From: Dokdonella fugitiva
GTDB taxonomy: Bacteria > Pseudomonadota > Gammaproteobacteria > Xanthomonadales > Rhodanobacteraceae
DNA length: 64,000 nt
Assembly: GCF_014138265.1 (NCBI RefSeq)
Contig: NZ_JACGXL010000002.1
Coordinates: 124,001-188,000 of the forward strand
Direction: 5' to 3'
Shown one piece after another: positions 49,392 through 61,542 of the stretch; position 1 is the first letter of the stretch; the number at the start of each line of letters is the position of its first letter. Under the pieces are notes generated by a model. It ran no database searches and was not told the origin of the DNA. It worked only from the letters and a program-made list of their open reading frames with translations. The position numbers were made by a program, and so were the translations under genes.

Positions 49392-50387
49392 TCAGGGTGA
49401 CTCGTGCGCGCGTGAAGTATCGCCGGAGGCCGGCACATCCGCGTCGGTACTCGCCAGCAGTGCGCGCAGGCGATCGGCCTGCGCGTCGTCGGGCCATCCG
49501 AGCAGGGACGCGGCGAGCGCACCGTCACGCAGGACGTAGAACCCGGGCGTTTCCCACGTCGGGATTTGCGGCCACTCCTCGCGTGCGTAGACGAGCGCCA
49601 TGCGTGCGACCGGATGATCGCGGTTCCAGGCGGCGATCTCGCCGAAACCGGGCACGATGCCCTGCGGGATGACCCAGGTCGCATGCGCGCGGACGCGTTC
49701 AGCGAGCACCGGGTCCGCTTCGATCGCGGCGACCGCCTTGCGCGAGAAGCCGCACCATGGCGATCCGACGATCACGACCTGGGCGCCCCCACCCACGGCG
49801 ACGTCGCGGCGCACGACGCTGGCGCCATCGTCCTCGACGCGCCACACGCTCGCCGCGGCGGCGGCGCCACGCTCGTCCCTTTCGCGCGGCGGCGCGGGCA
49901 AGTCTGCGTTTCCGGGAAGGTCGATGAACGCATGCGCATCGGCCAGCATGCGCGCCGCGACGTAGTACGCCAGCATGTCGCGGCGATCCTTGGGCGTGAC
50001 GAGTTTCCTGCGCGCGAGTTCGTCGTAGGCGCGACGCATCACCTTGGTGTAGCGCCGTTCGTTCGTGTAGAACGAGAGGATCGCCGCGGCTTCGTCGAAC
50101 CCACGCACGTCCTCGTCGGTGAGGCGGCCGACGCCGGTGCGGTCGACGAAGGCGAGCAGCGGCTCGAATCGCTGCGCGAGCGCGGTGACTTTCGCGCGCG
50201 TCTCGACGATATCGCGATCGGTCCGGCGAAGCGCGGTGAGCGCGTCGGCGACGCGGTCGGACGCCGTCGCCGTCGCCGCGGCCGTGGCCATCAACAGGGC
50301 GAGTAGCTGCAGCACCAGCCAGGTGGGGCGCGGGAGCGAAAGCTCGATCCGTCGGATGACGTGCGCGGGCATGATTCGCTTCTTCAT
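49392..50387 (-). CDS. Exported thioredoxin-like protein with monothiol WCGFS site
   Basis: 331 residues. Signal peptide region (LVLQLLALLMATAAATATA), a helical N-terminal domain of about 150 residues with no recognised family, then a thioredoxin-like fold: AQVVIVGSPWCGFSRKAVAAIE, HATWVIPQGIVPGFGE, and a cis-Pro-like TWETPGFYVLRDG strand. The active site is C-x-x-S, so only one redox Cys is present. Likely periplasmic; target unknown. GAAGGA precedes ATG 50387. It starts 10 nt after the membrane protein below ends (50398), so the two are an operon. Confidence 0.75.
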   Translation of the reverse strand: MKKRIMPAHVIRRIELSLPRPTWLVLQLLALLMATAAATATASDRVADALTALRRTDRDIVETRAKVTALAQRFEPLLAFVDRTGVGRLTDEDVRGFDEAAAILSFYTNERRYTKVMRRAYDELARRKLVTPKDRRDMLAYYVAARMLADAHAFIDLPGNADLPAPPRERDERGAAAAASVWRVEDDGASVVRRDVAVGGGAQVVIVGSPWCGFSRKAVAAIEADPVLAERVRAHATWVIPQGIVPGFGEIAAWNRDHPVARMALVYAREEWPQIPTWETPGFYVLRDGALAASLLGWPDDAQADRLRALLASTDADVPASGDTSRAHESP

Positions 50388-50397
50388 CAAACGTCCT

Positions 50398-51858
50398 TCA
50401 ATGTTCCGCACCGCCGATCGTGCGGGCCGCCGCCGCGATCTCCGCGTCGGGCAGGTCGGCGAGCGTGCGATGCAGGCGGCGCCGCTCGTCGTAGGCACCG
50501 TCTTCGCGGCGCACCGCGACCGGCGGCAACAGCCACTCGCGCAGGAACGCGTGCGCGGCGTCGGCGACCGCGCGCGGCGCGTGCGGATCGAGCATCGCCT
50601 CTCGCGCGGCGGGCGCGAACGCGAGGCCGACGTCGTAACGGCCGGCCTGGCTCATGCCGGCGAGCCGGTCGAACAGGGTCACGCGGTTGTCGTCGCCGAT
50701 CGTGCGCATCTGCACGGTCACGGCCTCGGCGAGCGCGGCGAGCGCGGCGTCCGCGTTCGCGGGCGCGACGGCGGGCGGCGCGAAGCGCAGCCAGCCCAGT
50801 GTCGCCTTGTATTCGCTGTCATCGAGCGTCCATTGCACGCGCGTGCCGTTCGCGAGCACCGCGTCGGCCGGCGCACTCGCGCGCAAGCGGCGCACGTGGT
50901 CGACGTCCTCGAGCATGTCGCTGACGATGCGCGACATGCGCGAATCGACGTGGGCAATCGCCAGCGGCATGTGGCGGCCCCACCACGGCAGCAGCAGCAG
51001 CGGCAGGACCGTCGCGAACAGCAACGGCGCGCGCGGCAGGCCGCCCATGAGCCAGCCCATGCCGTACCACCAGAGGCCGAGTCCGAACGCGCCCGCGATC
51101 AGCGCGAGCGGCAGGTTGCCGTCGGCCTGCCGCGCCATCGCTTCGGCATAGCCGGCCGGCACGACGTCGGCCGGACGGGCGGGATCGAGCGCGAGCGGCA
51201 ACGTCGGCGCCGGCGCGCTCCAGCCGGCGATCGCGTGTTCGAGCGGTCGATCGAGGTGGTACCGCAGCGCCGCGTACGCGGTGCGCGGGCGATTCAGCGG
51301 CGGCATGTCGTAGGCGGCCGCGTCGATCGCGGTGGCGGCGAGCCAGCCGCGCGCACGGTCGCTCAGGCGGATTTCCGGCACGGCGAAACCACGCGCGTCG
51401 CGGCGCCAGAAGAACGGCACGCCGGGCATGAGTTCGTCGAGCCCTTCGTTGACGTAGCGTTCGGAGAACTGGAAGCGGTCGCCGCAGAACGCACGCTGGA
51501 TCGGCGCGCCCCAGTCGCCCGCGTAGGCGACGACCATGCACGGCAGCGCGCGCGCGGGCCGCTGCCAAAAGTCGCTGTCGCCGACATCGTCGGGATCGAA
51601 GTCGAGCGCGATCCAGCTTTCCACGAGCGTGCCCTGCGCGCGCGCCGTGTAGCTCGCGTAGCGCGCCGCGTCGAGGTGCGCCTGCGGACCGGTGTGCCAG
51701 GCGACCGCGAGCATGACGACCGCAATGCCGAGCGGCAACGCCGCGGCGATGCGCAGGTAGCGGCCGACCACGATGCCGCCTGCGTTCTCGTACAGGCCGT
51801 CGACCAGCGCGCCGATCCAGCGACCGCGCGCGCCGGCCTTCTTCTTTCGCTCGTCCAT
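50398..51858 (-). CDS. Polytopic membrane protein of unknown function
   Basis: 486 residues. Cytoplasmic basic start (MDERKKKAGARGRW), one helix at about 35-55, a long extracytoplasmic domain (60-240) with FWQRPARALPCMVVAYAGDWGAP and FCGDRFQFSERYVNEGLDE, two or three helices at about 248-300 (LALIAGAFGLGLWWYGMGWL, FATVLPLLLLPWWG), then a second large soluble domain to the end (VDSRMSRIVSDMLEDVDHV, TLFDRLAGMSQAGRYDVGLAF). No family recognised. GGAGGAG gives ATG 51858. First gene of an operon with the thioredoxin-like protein. Confidence 0.7.
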   Translation of the reverse strand: MDERKKKAGARGRWIGALVDGLYENAGGIVVGRYLRIAAALPLGIAVVMLAVAWHTGPQAHLDAARYASYTARAQGTLVESWIALDFDPDDVGDSDFWQRPARALPCMVVAYAGDWGAPIQRAFCGDRFQFSERYVNEGLDELMPGVPFFWRRDARGFAVPEIRLSDRARGWLAATAIDAAAYDMPPLNRPRTAYAALRYHLDRPLEHAIAGWSAPAPTLPLALDPARPADVVPAGYAEAMARQADGNLPLALIAGAFGLGLWWYGMGWLMGGLPRAPLLFATVLPLLLLPWWGRHMPLAIAHVDSRMSRIVSDMLEDVDHVRRLRASAPADAVLANGTRVQWTLDDSEYKATLGWLRFAPPAVAPANADAALAALAEAVTVQMRTIGDDNRVTLFDRLAGMSQAGRYDVGLAFAPAAREAMLDPHAPRAVADAAHAFLREWLLPPVAVRREDGAYDERRRLHRTLADLPDAEIAAAARTIGGAEH

Positions 51859-51995
51859 GGCGCTCCTCCCGCGCCGACTCTAGCGGTCCGCGCGGCCGCC
51901 GCAAGCTGCGCCGCATCGGACGGGCGCACGGGACGCGCCGCGCCGCGGCCGCGAGCGTCAGTCGAAGGCGTTCGGCCCGTCGCCGCGCGGGGCGG

Positions 51996-53993
51996 TCACT
52001 CGATCCAGTCGTAGCCGTCGACGAAGATCGTGTCGCCGAAACGGATCGGCACGACGTACGGCAGCTCGCCTTCACTCGTCGTCGCGGTACCGACGAGGCC
52101 GAGGTCCATGTCGGCGGGCGGTGCGGTCGAGACGAACTCGAAGTGGTAGAGCATGCCCCAGTCGAGGCTGTTCGCGCCCGACGGCGCGCTCCAGGTCACC
52201 GCGTTCGTCGTCGTCGCGACGCTCCAGTCGTTGCCGCCGTCGAGGTCGGCATCGTCGAAGCGCAAGTCGCTGACCGTCGTGCCCGCGGCGAGCGGCACGC
52301 TGAAGCGGACGAAGCCGTGATTGGCGTCGAGCTGGAGGTTCGGCTCGGTCGGATGCGCGGGATCGACCTGCGCGTGCGCGTAGTCGAAGTTCGCGAGCGC
52401 GAATTCGTAGCGCCAGTGGCCGCTGCCGGCGGCACGCACGCGCACCGCGACGCGCACGCGGCCGAGCGGTGTCGCGAGTTCGGTGTTGACCGCGTTGACG
52501 AGCGCGACCGCGGGACTCAGCCAGTGGTTGAGCGCGGGACCGTCGTGGTAGTCCGCACCCGCGGGCACGTCGCCGACGAGGTCGACGTCCCATGCGGCCG
52601 ACGGCGGCGTCGTGCCGAGGTCGGACTTCGTGAACGCGACTTCGCGGTAGGCCATCGAATCGTAGATCGCATCGTCGTCGCGCACGACGTACCAGTATTC
52701 GAGGTAGTAGCGCGCGCCGGTCGACTTCGGCGGCAGCAGGTCGCTTTCGTCCACGAGCATGCGGTACTGGAACAGGTCCTGCGCACCCGAGCCGTCGTCG
52801 TTGACGCCGTCGCAGTTGGCGTCGTAGACCGAACCGCAGCGGCCCCACACCGCCGTGTGCGGCACGATCTCCGAACGCGGCCCGAGGTAGGTGCTGCCGT
52901 CGTTGTTGTAGTTCGAATAGGTGTCCTCGCACTGCGGATAGATCACGTGGCCCGGCCCGCAGCCCGGGTCGGTGCAGGCGAAATTGACCGTGTAGAACGC
53001 GTGCTTCACGCCGGACGCGCCGATCTGCCGGATGCGCCCGGCCGAGTCGACGCGATAGAGGTTCCAGATCAGGTACGGGTGCTGGTCGTTCGCGTACGGC
53101 GGTTGCGGCACGCCTTCCGCGCCGGGCTGGTTGCGGTTGAACTTCTCGTACCACGCGACCGCGGTCGCGCCGCTGTTGCGCAAGGTCGAATCGGCGTTGA
53201 CGACGATGCGGCAGCTCGTGCTCGACGGCGTGCAGTCGCCGCTGTCGCGCTTGACGTAGACCGAATCGCTCCAGCCGGTCCAGGTCGTCGCGCCGTAGAT
53301 CATCGAGATGCCGGCGGGATTGCCGGGCCCCGGCCACGGCGCGTTGCAGACGCCGCCCGCGGGCGCCAGCGCGGGCACGGCCGACGTCGATGCGTGCAGG
53401 TCGAGTCCGCCGACCACCGCGCCGGGGCGCGCGCCGAGCAGCGCGGCGAGACGCGGCGCGAGGCGCAGGTTCATGTGGCGCATCGCGAACACGTCGCGCG
53501 CATCGCCATCGCCTTCGAAGCCGTAGTGCGCGTGGTCCGCGGTGAACCAGGCGCGCCCCTGCGCGTCGACGAGATCGAGCCCGAGGCGCGTGTCCGCGCT
53601 CGCGCGCAGCGCGAAGCCGCGCAGGTCGAACGACTCGCCGCGATGGCGCAGCACGAGGCCGCCGGCGTGCCGCAGCGCGCCGCCACCGATGCCGCTCAGC
53701 GCCGCGCCGTGATGGTTGAACTGCAGGTCGCTCGCGGCGAGCGCGGCGAACTCGCTCGCGTCGTAGCGCAGGCCGGGCACGCCCTCGACGCGATCGAGCG
53801 CACCGTCGACGCGCTCGATCGCGAGATCGAAGCGACGCAAGGCATCCGGGTTGAACTCGATCCGCGTGCGGCCGCCCGAGGCGAACCAGCTGCCGTCGTC
53901 GGCCGACGGCGCGGGCGCGGTCGACGCGGCGACCACCGGCGCGGCGGCGATCGATGCGGCGGCGACGAACATCGCGAGCAACGATGCGCGCAT
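51996..53993 (-). CDS. Secreted 665-residue protein with C-terminal IFVDGYD tag, unknown
   Basis: Signal peptide MRASLLAMFVAAASIAAAPV. N-terminal 200 residues have beta-rich sequence (GGLVLRHRGESFDLRGFALRASADTRL in part: GLVLRHRGESFDLRG) found in other exported proteins of the group. The middle and C-terminal parts include many paired cysteines (GDCTPSSTSCRIVV, NFACTDPGCGPGHVIYPQCED) and a HAFYTVNFAC segment, a pattern somewhat like lysyl-oxidase-type secreted proteins, but I do not claim that. Ends RFGDTIFVDGYDWIE, the shared terminal motif. GGAGAGG precedes ATG 53993. Single gene, divergent from the kinase. Confidence 0.75.
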   Translation of the reverse strand: MRASLLAMFVAAASIAAAPVVAASTAPAPSADDGSWFASGGRTRIEFNPDALRRFDLAIERVDGALDRVEGVPGLRYDASEFAALAASDLQFNHHGAALSGIGGGALRHAGGLVLRHRGESFDLRGFALRASADTRLGLDLVDAQGRAWFTADHAHYGFEGDGDARDVFAMRHMNLRLAPRLAALLGARPGAVVGGLDLHASTSAVPALAPAGGVCNAPWPGPGNPAGISMIYGATTWTGWSDSVYVKRDSGDCTPSSTSCRIVVNADSTLRNSGATAVAWYEKFNRNQPGAEGVPQPPYANDQHPYLIWNLYRVDSAGRIRQIGASGVKHAFYTVNFACTDPGCGPGHVIYPQCEDTYSNYNNDGSTYLGPRSEIVPHTAVWGRCGSVYDANCDGVNDDGSGAQDLFQYRMLVDESDLLPPKSTGARYYLEYWYVVRDDDAIYDSMAYREVAFTKSDLGTTPPSAAWDVDLVGDVPAGADYHDGPALNHWLSPAVALVNAVNTELATPLGRVRVAVRVRAAGSGHWRYEFALANFDYAHAQVDPAHPTEPNLQLDANHGFVRFSVPLAAGTTVSDLRFDDADLDGGNDWSVATTTNAVTWSAPSGANSLDWGMLYHFEFVSTAPPADMDLGLVGTATTSEGELPYVVPIRFGDTIFVDGYDWIE

Positions 53994-54225
53994 GGCCTCT
54001 CCGATGTGCCGGATGGCGGCGCGACGCCGCCTCGACGCATCGAGGCTAGCACAACGTCCGCGCGCCGGCGTGCGCGTCGTCGCGTTTCCGCTGCCCTAGG
54101 GCGCGCCGCGCGAATCGCAGCGCCGCTACACTGGCCGCGGGCCCGCCGCCCGCCCGCCGGATGCATGTCCAGCCGGCGGGCGAAGCGGCGTTGTGCGCCG
54201 GGAAACGTCCGCGCAGGAATCCGCG

Positions 54226-57006
<2,781 letters not shown>

Positions 57007-57101
57007 CCCGCGGCGGGATTTCCCTCGCGCTGTCCGGCGCGTGCGCGAAGCGGCGTTCCACGCGCTGCCGGCGATCCGCCGGTGTCCTGGGGAATGCCGT
57101 G

Positions 57102-58955
57102 ATGTCCGCCGTCCGCCTCGCGCTGTCGATCGTAGTGTTCGCCGTCGCCGTGCCCGTGCATGCCGCGATCCACCATCTGCGCGTCGGCGCGGGCTGCACC
57201 TACGCCACGATCCAGGCCGCGCTCGAGGCCGAACGCGCGAATCCGGGCAGCCCGGCCGACTTCATCTGGATCGCGCGCAACCAGGCGTACACCGCGCAGG
57301 ACATCCAGATCCACGACCAGAACGTGTTCCTCTACGGTGGCGTCGACGATTGCGTCGACAGTTCGATCAGCGGCACGACGATCCTGAGCGGCAGCGGTGG
57401 CAGCGCGAAGAGCGTGATGACGATCAGCGGCCATTCGCAGGTCTGGCTCGGCGGCCTCACGATCAGCGAGGGCGACAACACCGCGAGCGGCGTCGGTGGC
57501 GGCATCAACTTCGTCGGTACCGGGCTGCTGAAGATCGGCAGTTCGACGATCACCAACAACCGCGCCGGCTACGGCGGCGGCATCAACTTCAATGGCGCCG
57601 GCGGCGCCGGCGACGTCGCCGAGCTGTGGATCAACTACGACACCCTGATCACCCACAATGCCGCGACGACGTCGGGCGGCGGGATCCGCATCGAAGGCAA
57701 CGCCTCGATGCGCGTGGTCGACCCGCAGGTGTGGATCGCGTACAACGACGCCGAAGGCGGCTACGGCGGCGGCATCGAGGTGATCGGCCCGGCGCGCGCG
57801 AACATCGGTTCGCCCGGCTACCGGCTGATCGAGTACATCGCGCTGCTGTACGGGAACACCGCGCAGTACGGCGGCGGCCTCGCGGTCACCGCCGGCAGCG
57901 GCGACAACCAGGACGGCTTCGCGTTGCTGTTCACGACCGATGCGACGCATCCGCTGTGGTTCGACGGCAACGTCGCCGCGCACGTCGGCGGCGCGATCTA
58001 CGCCCATCCCAATGCCGGCGTTGGCGGCGGCGACGCGTCGATCTGCGGCGGCGACGTCCGCCTCAGCGGCAACGTCGCGCAGGAAGGCAGCGCGGTCTAC
58101 GCCGACGAGCAGTACGACGCGATCACCGGTTATCACGGCGCCAGCGTCTCGCTCGGGCCCGAACGCATCCACGCCACCACGCCGGCATGCGGCGGCGCCG
58201 AACCACCGTCGTCGTTCGGCGCGGTCGAATGCACGTCGCCGTACTGCAATCTCATCGACGGCAACCTCGCGCAGAATCCGTCGGGCCAGGCGGTGCCCGG
58301 CTCGACGATCCTCGTGCAGAGCAACGCGTCCGTCGTCGTCGACCACACGCGCGTGCTCGACAACCATGGGGCGCACGTGATGCGCCTGGTCGCGAACGAT
58401 TCGGCGAGCTCGGTGAATCCGAGCAACGGCTACCTGTCGGACAGCCTCGTCGCCGGCAACGTCGTCGACGGCGACCTCGTCATCGCCGATTCGCAGACGC
58501 GGACGAAGATCACCAACTGCACGATCAGCGGCAACCAGATCGGCTCCGCGGTAGTGCATTCGGACGGCATCCTCGACCTGTTCGACGACATCGTCGCGCA
58601 GGGCCAGACGACCACGCTCGTATACACGGGCGGCAACCCGGACAACCTCACGATCGACTACCTGCTGTCGATGGAAGTCGCCTCGCTCGCGCAGGGCTCG
58701 CACGTGATCCACGGCGATCCGGCGTTCGTGAACGTGGCCACCGGCGACTACCGGCTGATGCCCACGTCGCTCGCGATCGACGTCGCGCCGGCGGTCGGCG
58801 GCGACGATTTCGATCTCGACGGCCGCCTGCACGATCAGGACATCGCGAGCGTGCCGAACCTCGACGGCGTGCGCGACCTCGGTGCCTACGAACGCCAGCT
58901 GCGCTACTGCGGCGCGGCCGACACGGTGTTCTGCGCGACGTTCGACTACGACTGA
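57102..58955 (+). CDS. Secreted right-handed beta-helix protein, copy 1
   Basis: 617 residues. Signal peptide (MSAVRLALSIVVFAVAVPVHA), opening GAGCTYATIQAALEAERANPG typical of beta-helix proteins, then a long parallel helix with rungs GVGGGINFVGTG, RAGYGGGINFNG, TTSGGGIRIEGNA, GGYGGGIEVIGPA and AQYGGGLAVTAGS. Ends CGAADTVFCATFDYD, a variant of the C-terminal motif. Adhesin or glycan-binding surface protein is the likely role. Near-duplicate of the next gene. ATG 57102; ggga upstream. Confidence 0.85.
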   Translation: MSAVRLALSIVVFAVAVPVHAAIHHLRVGAGCTYATIQAALEAERANPGSPADFIWIARNQAYTAQDIQIHDQNVFLYGGVDDCVDSSISGTTILSGSGGSAKSVMTISGHSQVWLGGLTISEGDNTASGVGGGINFVGTGLLKIGSSTITNNRAGYGGGINFNGAGGAGDVAELWINYDTLITHNAATTSGGGIRIEGNASMRVVDPQVWIAYNDAEGGYGGGIEVIGPARANIGSPGYRLIEYIALLYGNTAQYGGGLAVTAGSGDNQDGFALLFTTDATHPLWFDGNVAAHVGGAIYAHPNAGVGGGDASICGGDVRLSGNVAQEGSAVYADEQYDAITGYHGASVSLGPERIHATTPACGGAEPPSSFGAVECTSPYCNLIDGNLAQNPSGQAVPGSTILVQSNASVVVDHTRVLDNHGAHVMRLVANDSASSVNPSNGYLSDSLVAGNVVDGDLVIADSQTRTKITNCTISGNQIGSAVVHSDGILDLFDDIVAQGQTTTLVYTGGNPDNLTIDYLLSMEVASLAQGSHVIHGDPAFVNVATGDYRLMPTSLAIDVAPAVGGDDFDLDGRLHDQDIASVPNLDGVRDLGAYERQLRYCGAADTVFCATFDYD

Positions 58956-58987
58956 AGCACGATTTCGTCAGCTTCGCGACAGGATTC

Positions 58988-59009
58988 GCCGCGCTTGTCC
59001 GTGCGCGGC
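58988..59009 (+). repeat. Hairpin between the two beta-helix genes
   Basis: GCCGCGC (58988-58994) with GCGCGGC (59003-59009), loop of 8 nt, in the 96-nt gap after copy 1. It may slow or stop transcription, or simply be part of the duplicated unit. Confidence 0.45.
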
Positions 59010-59051
59010 GTGGAGCGGCGTTCTTCGCGTCGTCCACCTGCGGAGGGCGCC

Positions 59052-60875
59052 ATGTCCATGCACGCTTTGCACGATCGTCTCGTCGGCGCGACGCTGATCG
59101 GCGCGCTCGCCTTCGCGTCGCCGAGCCACGCGACGCAGTACCACGTCGGCGCCGGCTGCGACTACGCGACGATCGCGGCCGCGCTCACCGCGGCCGCCAG
59201 CGACCTCGGCGGCAACAAGGAGATCCTCGTCGCGGACAACCAGGCCTATGCGAACCAGGCCCTCGCCATCGACGGCATGTCGATCACGATCGAAGGCGTG
59301 CCCGCCTGCAACTACGTGCAGCCGAGCGGCAACACGACGATCAACGGCGGCAGCGGCCACAGCGTGCTGACGATCCGCGGCGATTCGCACGTGCGCCTGA
59401 AGAACCTCACGATTTCGGGCGGCCATCCGTCCGACAGTGCGGCCGGCGGCGGTATCGACTTCGCCGGCACCGGCGCGCTGACGATCGACCACACGACGAT
59501 TTCCTCCAACCATGCCGGCTACGGCGGCGGCATCAACTTCAACGCATCGGGCGGCGTCGCCTACCTCGGTTTCGGCACCGAGACGCAGATCCTTTCCAAC
59601 ACGGCGACGACCTCGGGCGGCGGTGTGCGCATCGAAGGCAATGCGGTGCTGACGATCACCGCGCCGCAGGTGTGGCTCGCGTTCAACGAAGCGGTCGGCG
59701 GCTACGGCGGCGGACTCGAAGTGATAGGCCCCGCGCGCGCGGACCTCGGCTCGCCCGGCTACCGGATCGCCGAGTACGCGGGCCTGGTGTACGAGAACAG
59801 CGCGTTGTACGGCGGCGGCGTGGCGATCTTCGGTGGCTCCGGCGCTAGCCAGCACGCGATCGTGCGCCTGTTCGCGACGGATGCGGCGAACCCCGTGATG
59901 ATCCGCGCGAACAGCGCTACGCAGACCGGCGGCGGCGTCTACCTGCAACCCGACGCGGGGCCGAACCAGAGCTTCGCGACCTTGTGCGGCATCGACTACC
60001 GCCTTACCGACAACACGGCGCAGGAAGGCAGCGCGATCTACGCCGACGAGGACAGCACGTCGCTCGACGGCTACACGGGCAGCTTCATCAGCCTGCGTCC
60101 CTACACCGACAACGCCGACTGCACGCAGGTCGCGCTGCCGTCCAACGTCGTCGCCTGCACCAGCGAGAGCTGCAATTCGATCGACCACAACGTCGCGCAG
60201 AACACCGCCGGCCAGGCGACCGCGGGATCGACGATCCTGATGCAGACGTTCGCGATGGGCTCGTTCGACCGCCTGCGCCTGCGCAACAACACAGGCGAGC
60301 ATGCGCTGCGCCTCGTCGGCGGCGGCGGCGCGTTCGAAACGACGATCGCGAGCGTGTCGAACGCGCTGCTCGTCGGCAACGTCATGCGCAACGAACTCGT
60401 GCTCGCCGACTCGGGCACAGACCTGACCGTGAATAATGCGACGTTCACCGGCAACCAGAGTCCGTCCGGGGTAGTCATCCGCGCGAACGGCCGGCTCACG
60501 GTCGGCGAGAGCATCTTCGCGCAAGGGCCGGCGTCGAGCGTGCTGTTCGGCGGTTCGCCGTCGAACCTCGATCTCGACTACATCCTGTCGATGGAAACCG
60601 CTTCGCTCGCGAGCGGCACCCATATCGTGCAAGGCGACCCGTCGTTCGTCGACGTCGCGCAGGGCGACTACCACCTGCGGCCGAACTCGCTCGCGATCGA
60701 CGTCGCGCCGCCGGTCGCCGGCGACGACCGCGACCTCGACGGCAACCCGCACGACCAGGACATCGCGAGCGTGCCCGACCAGGACGGCGACCGCGACCTC
60801 GGCGCGTACGAGCGCCAGCAACGCTACTGCGGCGCGGCCGACACGGTGTTCTGCGCGACGTTCGACTTCGACTGA
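59052..60875 (+). CDS. Secreted right-handed beta-helix protein, copy 2
   Basis: 607 residues, tandem paralogue of copy 1. Signal peptide near GALAFASPSHA, GAGCDYATIAAALTAAASDLGG start, and matching rungs: AAGGGIDFAGTG, HAGYGGGINFNASG, TTSGGGVRIEGNA, GGYGGGLEVIGPA. The duplicated C-terminus reads CGAADTVFCATFDFD. Differences are spread along the helix, which suggests two binding specificities rather than a recent error. GGAGGG before ATG 59052. Confidence 0.87.
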   Translation: MSMHALHDRLVGATLIGALAFASPSHATQYHVGAGCDYATIAAALTAAASDLGGNKEILVADNQAYANQALAIDGMSITIEGVPACNYVQPSGNTTINGGSGHSVLTIRGDSHVRLKNLTISGGHPSDSAAGGGIDFAGTGALTIDHTTISSNHAGYGGGINFNASGGVAYLGFGTETQILSNTATTSGGGVRIEGNAVLTITAPQVWLAFNEAVGGYGGGLEVIGPARADLGSPGYRIAEYAGLVYENSALYGGGVAIFGGSGASQHAIVRLFATDAANPVMIRANSATQTGGGVYLQPDAGPNQSFATLCGIDYRLTDNTAQEGSAIYADEDSTSLDGYTGSFISLRPYTDNADCTQVALPSNVVACTSESCNSIDHNVAQNTAGQATAGSTILMQTFAMGSFDRLRLRNNTGEHALRLVGGGGAFETTIASVSNALLVGNVMRNELVLADSGTDLTVNNATFTGNQSPSGVVIRANGRLTVGESIFAQGPASSVLFGGSPSNLDLDYILSMETASLASGTHIVQGDPSFVDVAQGDYHLRPNSLAIDVAPPVAGDDRDLDGNPHDQDIASVPDQDGDRDLGAYERQQRYCGAADTVFCATFDFD

Positions 60876-60944
60876 AGCGCGGCGGTGGAGGCCGCGGCGG
60901 CGAGTCCGTATGCTTCGCGCTCCCACGGAAAGGAGTGCCATCGC

Positions 60945-61466
60945 ATGAAGAACCGCATCGCCGTCGCCATCGCCGCCAGCTTGTTCGTCGCCGGTGTCGG
61001 CGTCGGCTACGCCGCGCAGAAGGTCGGCGCGTCGACGTTCCAGGGCAAGTCGAAGGACGACGCCGCGCGCGCGCTGCTCGACGTCGCGCGCGTGCAGGCG
61101 AAGGACGGCAGCTGGGAACGCATCGCGATCGGTCGCGTGCTCTACCTCGGCGGCCGCAAGTCCGAAGGCCAGGCGATCTTCGACGGCCTGCTCGCCGGCG
61201 ACCACGAGGACAGCGACGAATTCCGCATCGCGCGCGTCTACCGCGAGGCGGGCGAATGGGCGAAGGCGAAGCCGCTGTTCGACGCCTTCGCGGCGAAGAA
61301 TCCGAAGGACGAGAAGGGCCTCGCCGAGATCGGCGCGTTCTACCTGCTCAACGGCGACCGCGCCACCGCGGAGACGTTGTTCGAGCGCTCGTTCGGCGTC
61401 GCCGCCGAGTTCTGGGCGACGGTCGGCGCCGCCGGCGCGTATCTGGGCGTCGTGCCCGAGGAGTGA
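60945..61466 (+). CDS. Small exported TPR-like protein
   Basis: 173 residues: signal peptide MKNRIAVAIAASLFVAGVGV, then three TPR-like helix pairs (DDAARALLDVARVQAKDGSW, IGRVLYLGGRKSEGQAIFDGL, REAGEWAKAKPLFDAFAAKNP, LLNGDRATAETLFERSFGV). A periplasmic scaffold or adaptor is likely; AAAGGAG lies 9 nt before ATG 60945. It stands between the beta-helix pair and the propeller gene, all plus-strand, and could be co-transcribed with them. Confidence 0.8.
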   Translation: MKNRIAVAIAASLFVAGVGVGYAAQKVGASTFQGKSKDDAARALLDVARVQAKDGSWERIAIGRVLYLGGRKSEGQAIFDGLLAGDHEDSDEFRIARVYREAGEWAKAKPLFDAFAAKNPKDEKGLAEIGAFYLLNGDRATAETLFERSFGVAAEFWATVGAAGAYLGVVPEE

Positions 61467-61542
61467 TCGCGGCGGTCGCGCGCTGCGACGCTGAAGGGCG
61501 CGGCTGCGTCGGTTCCGAAGAGAGATCATCGGGGGATCCGCC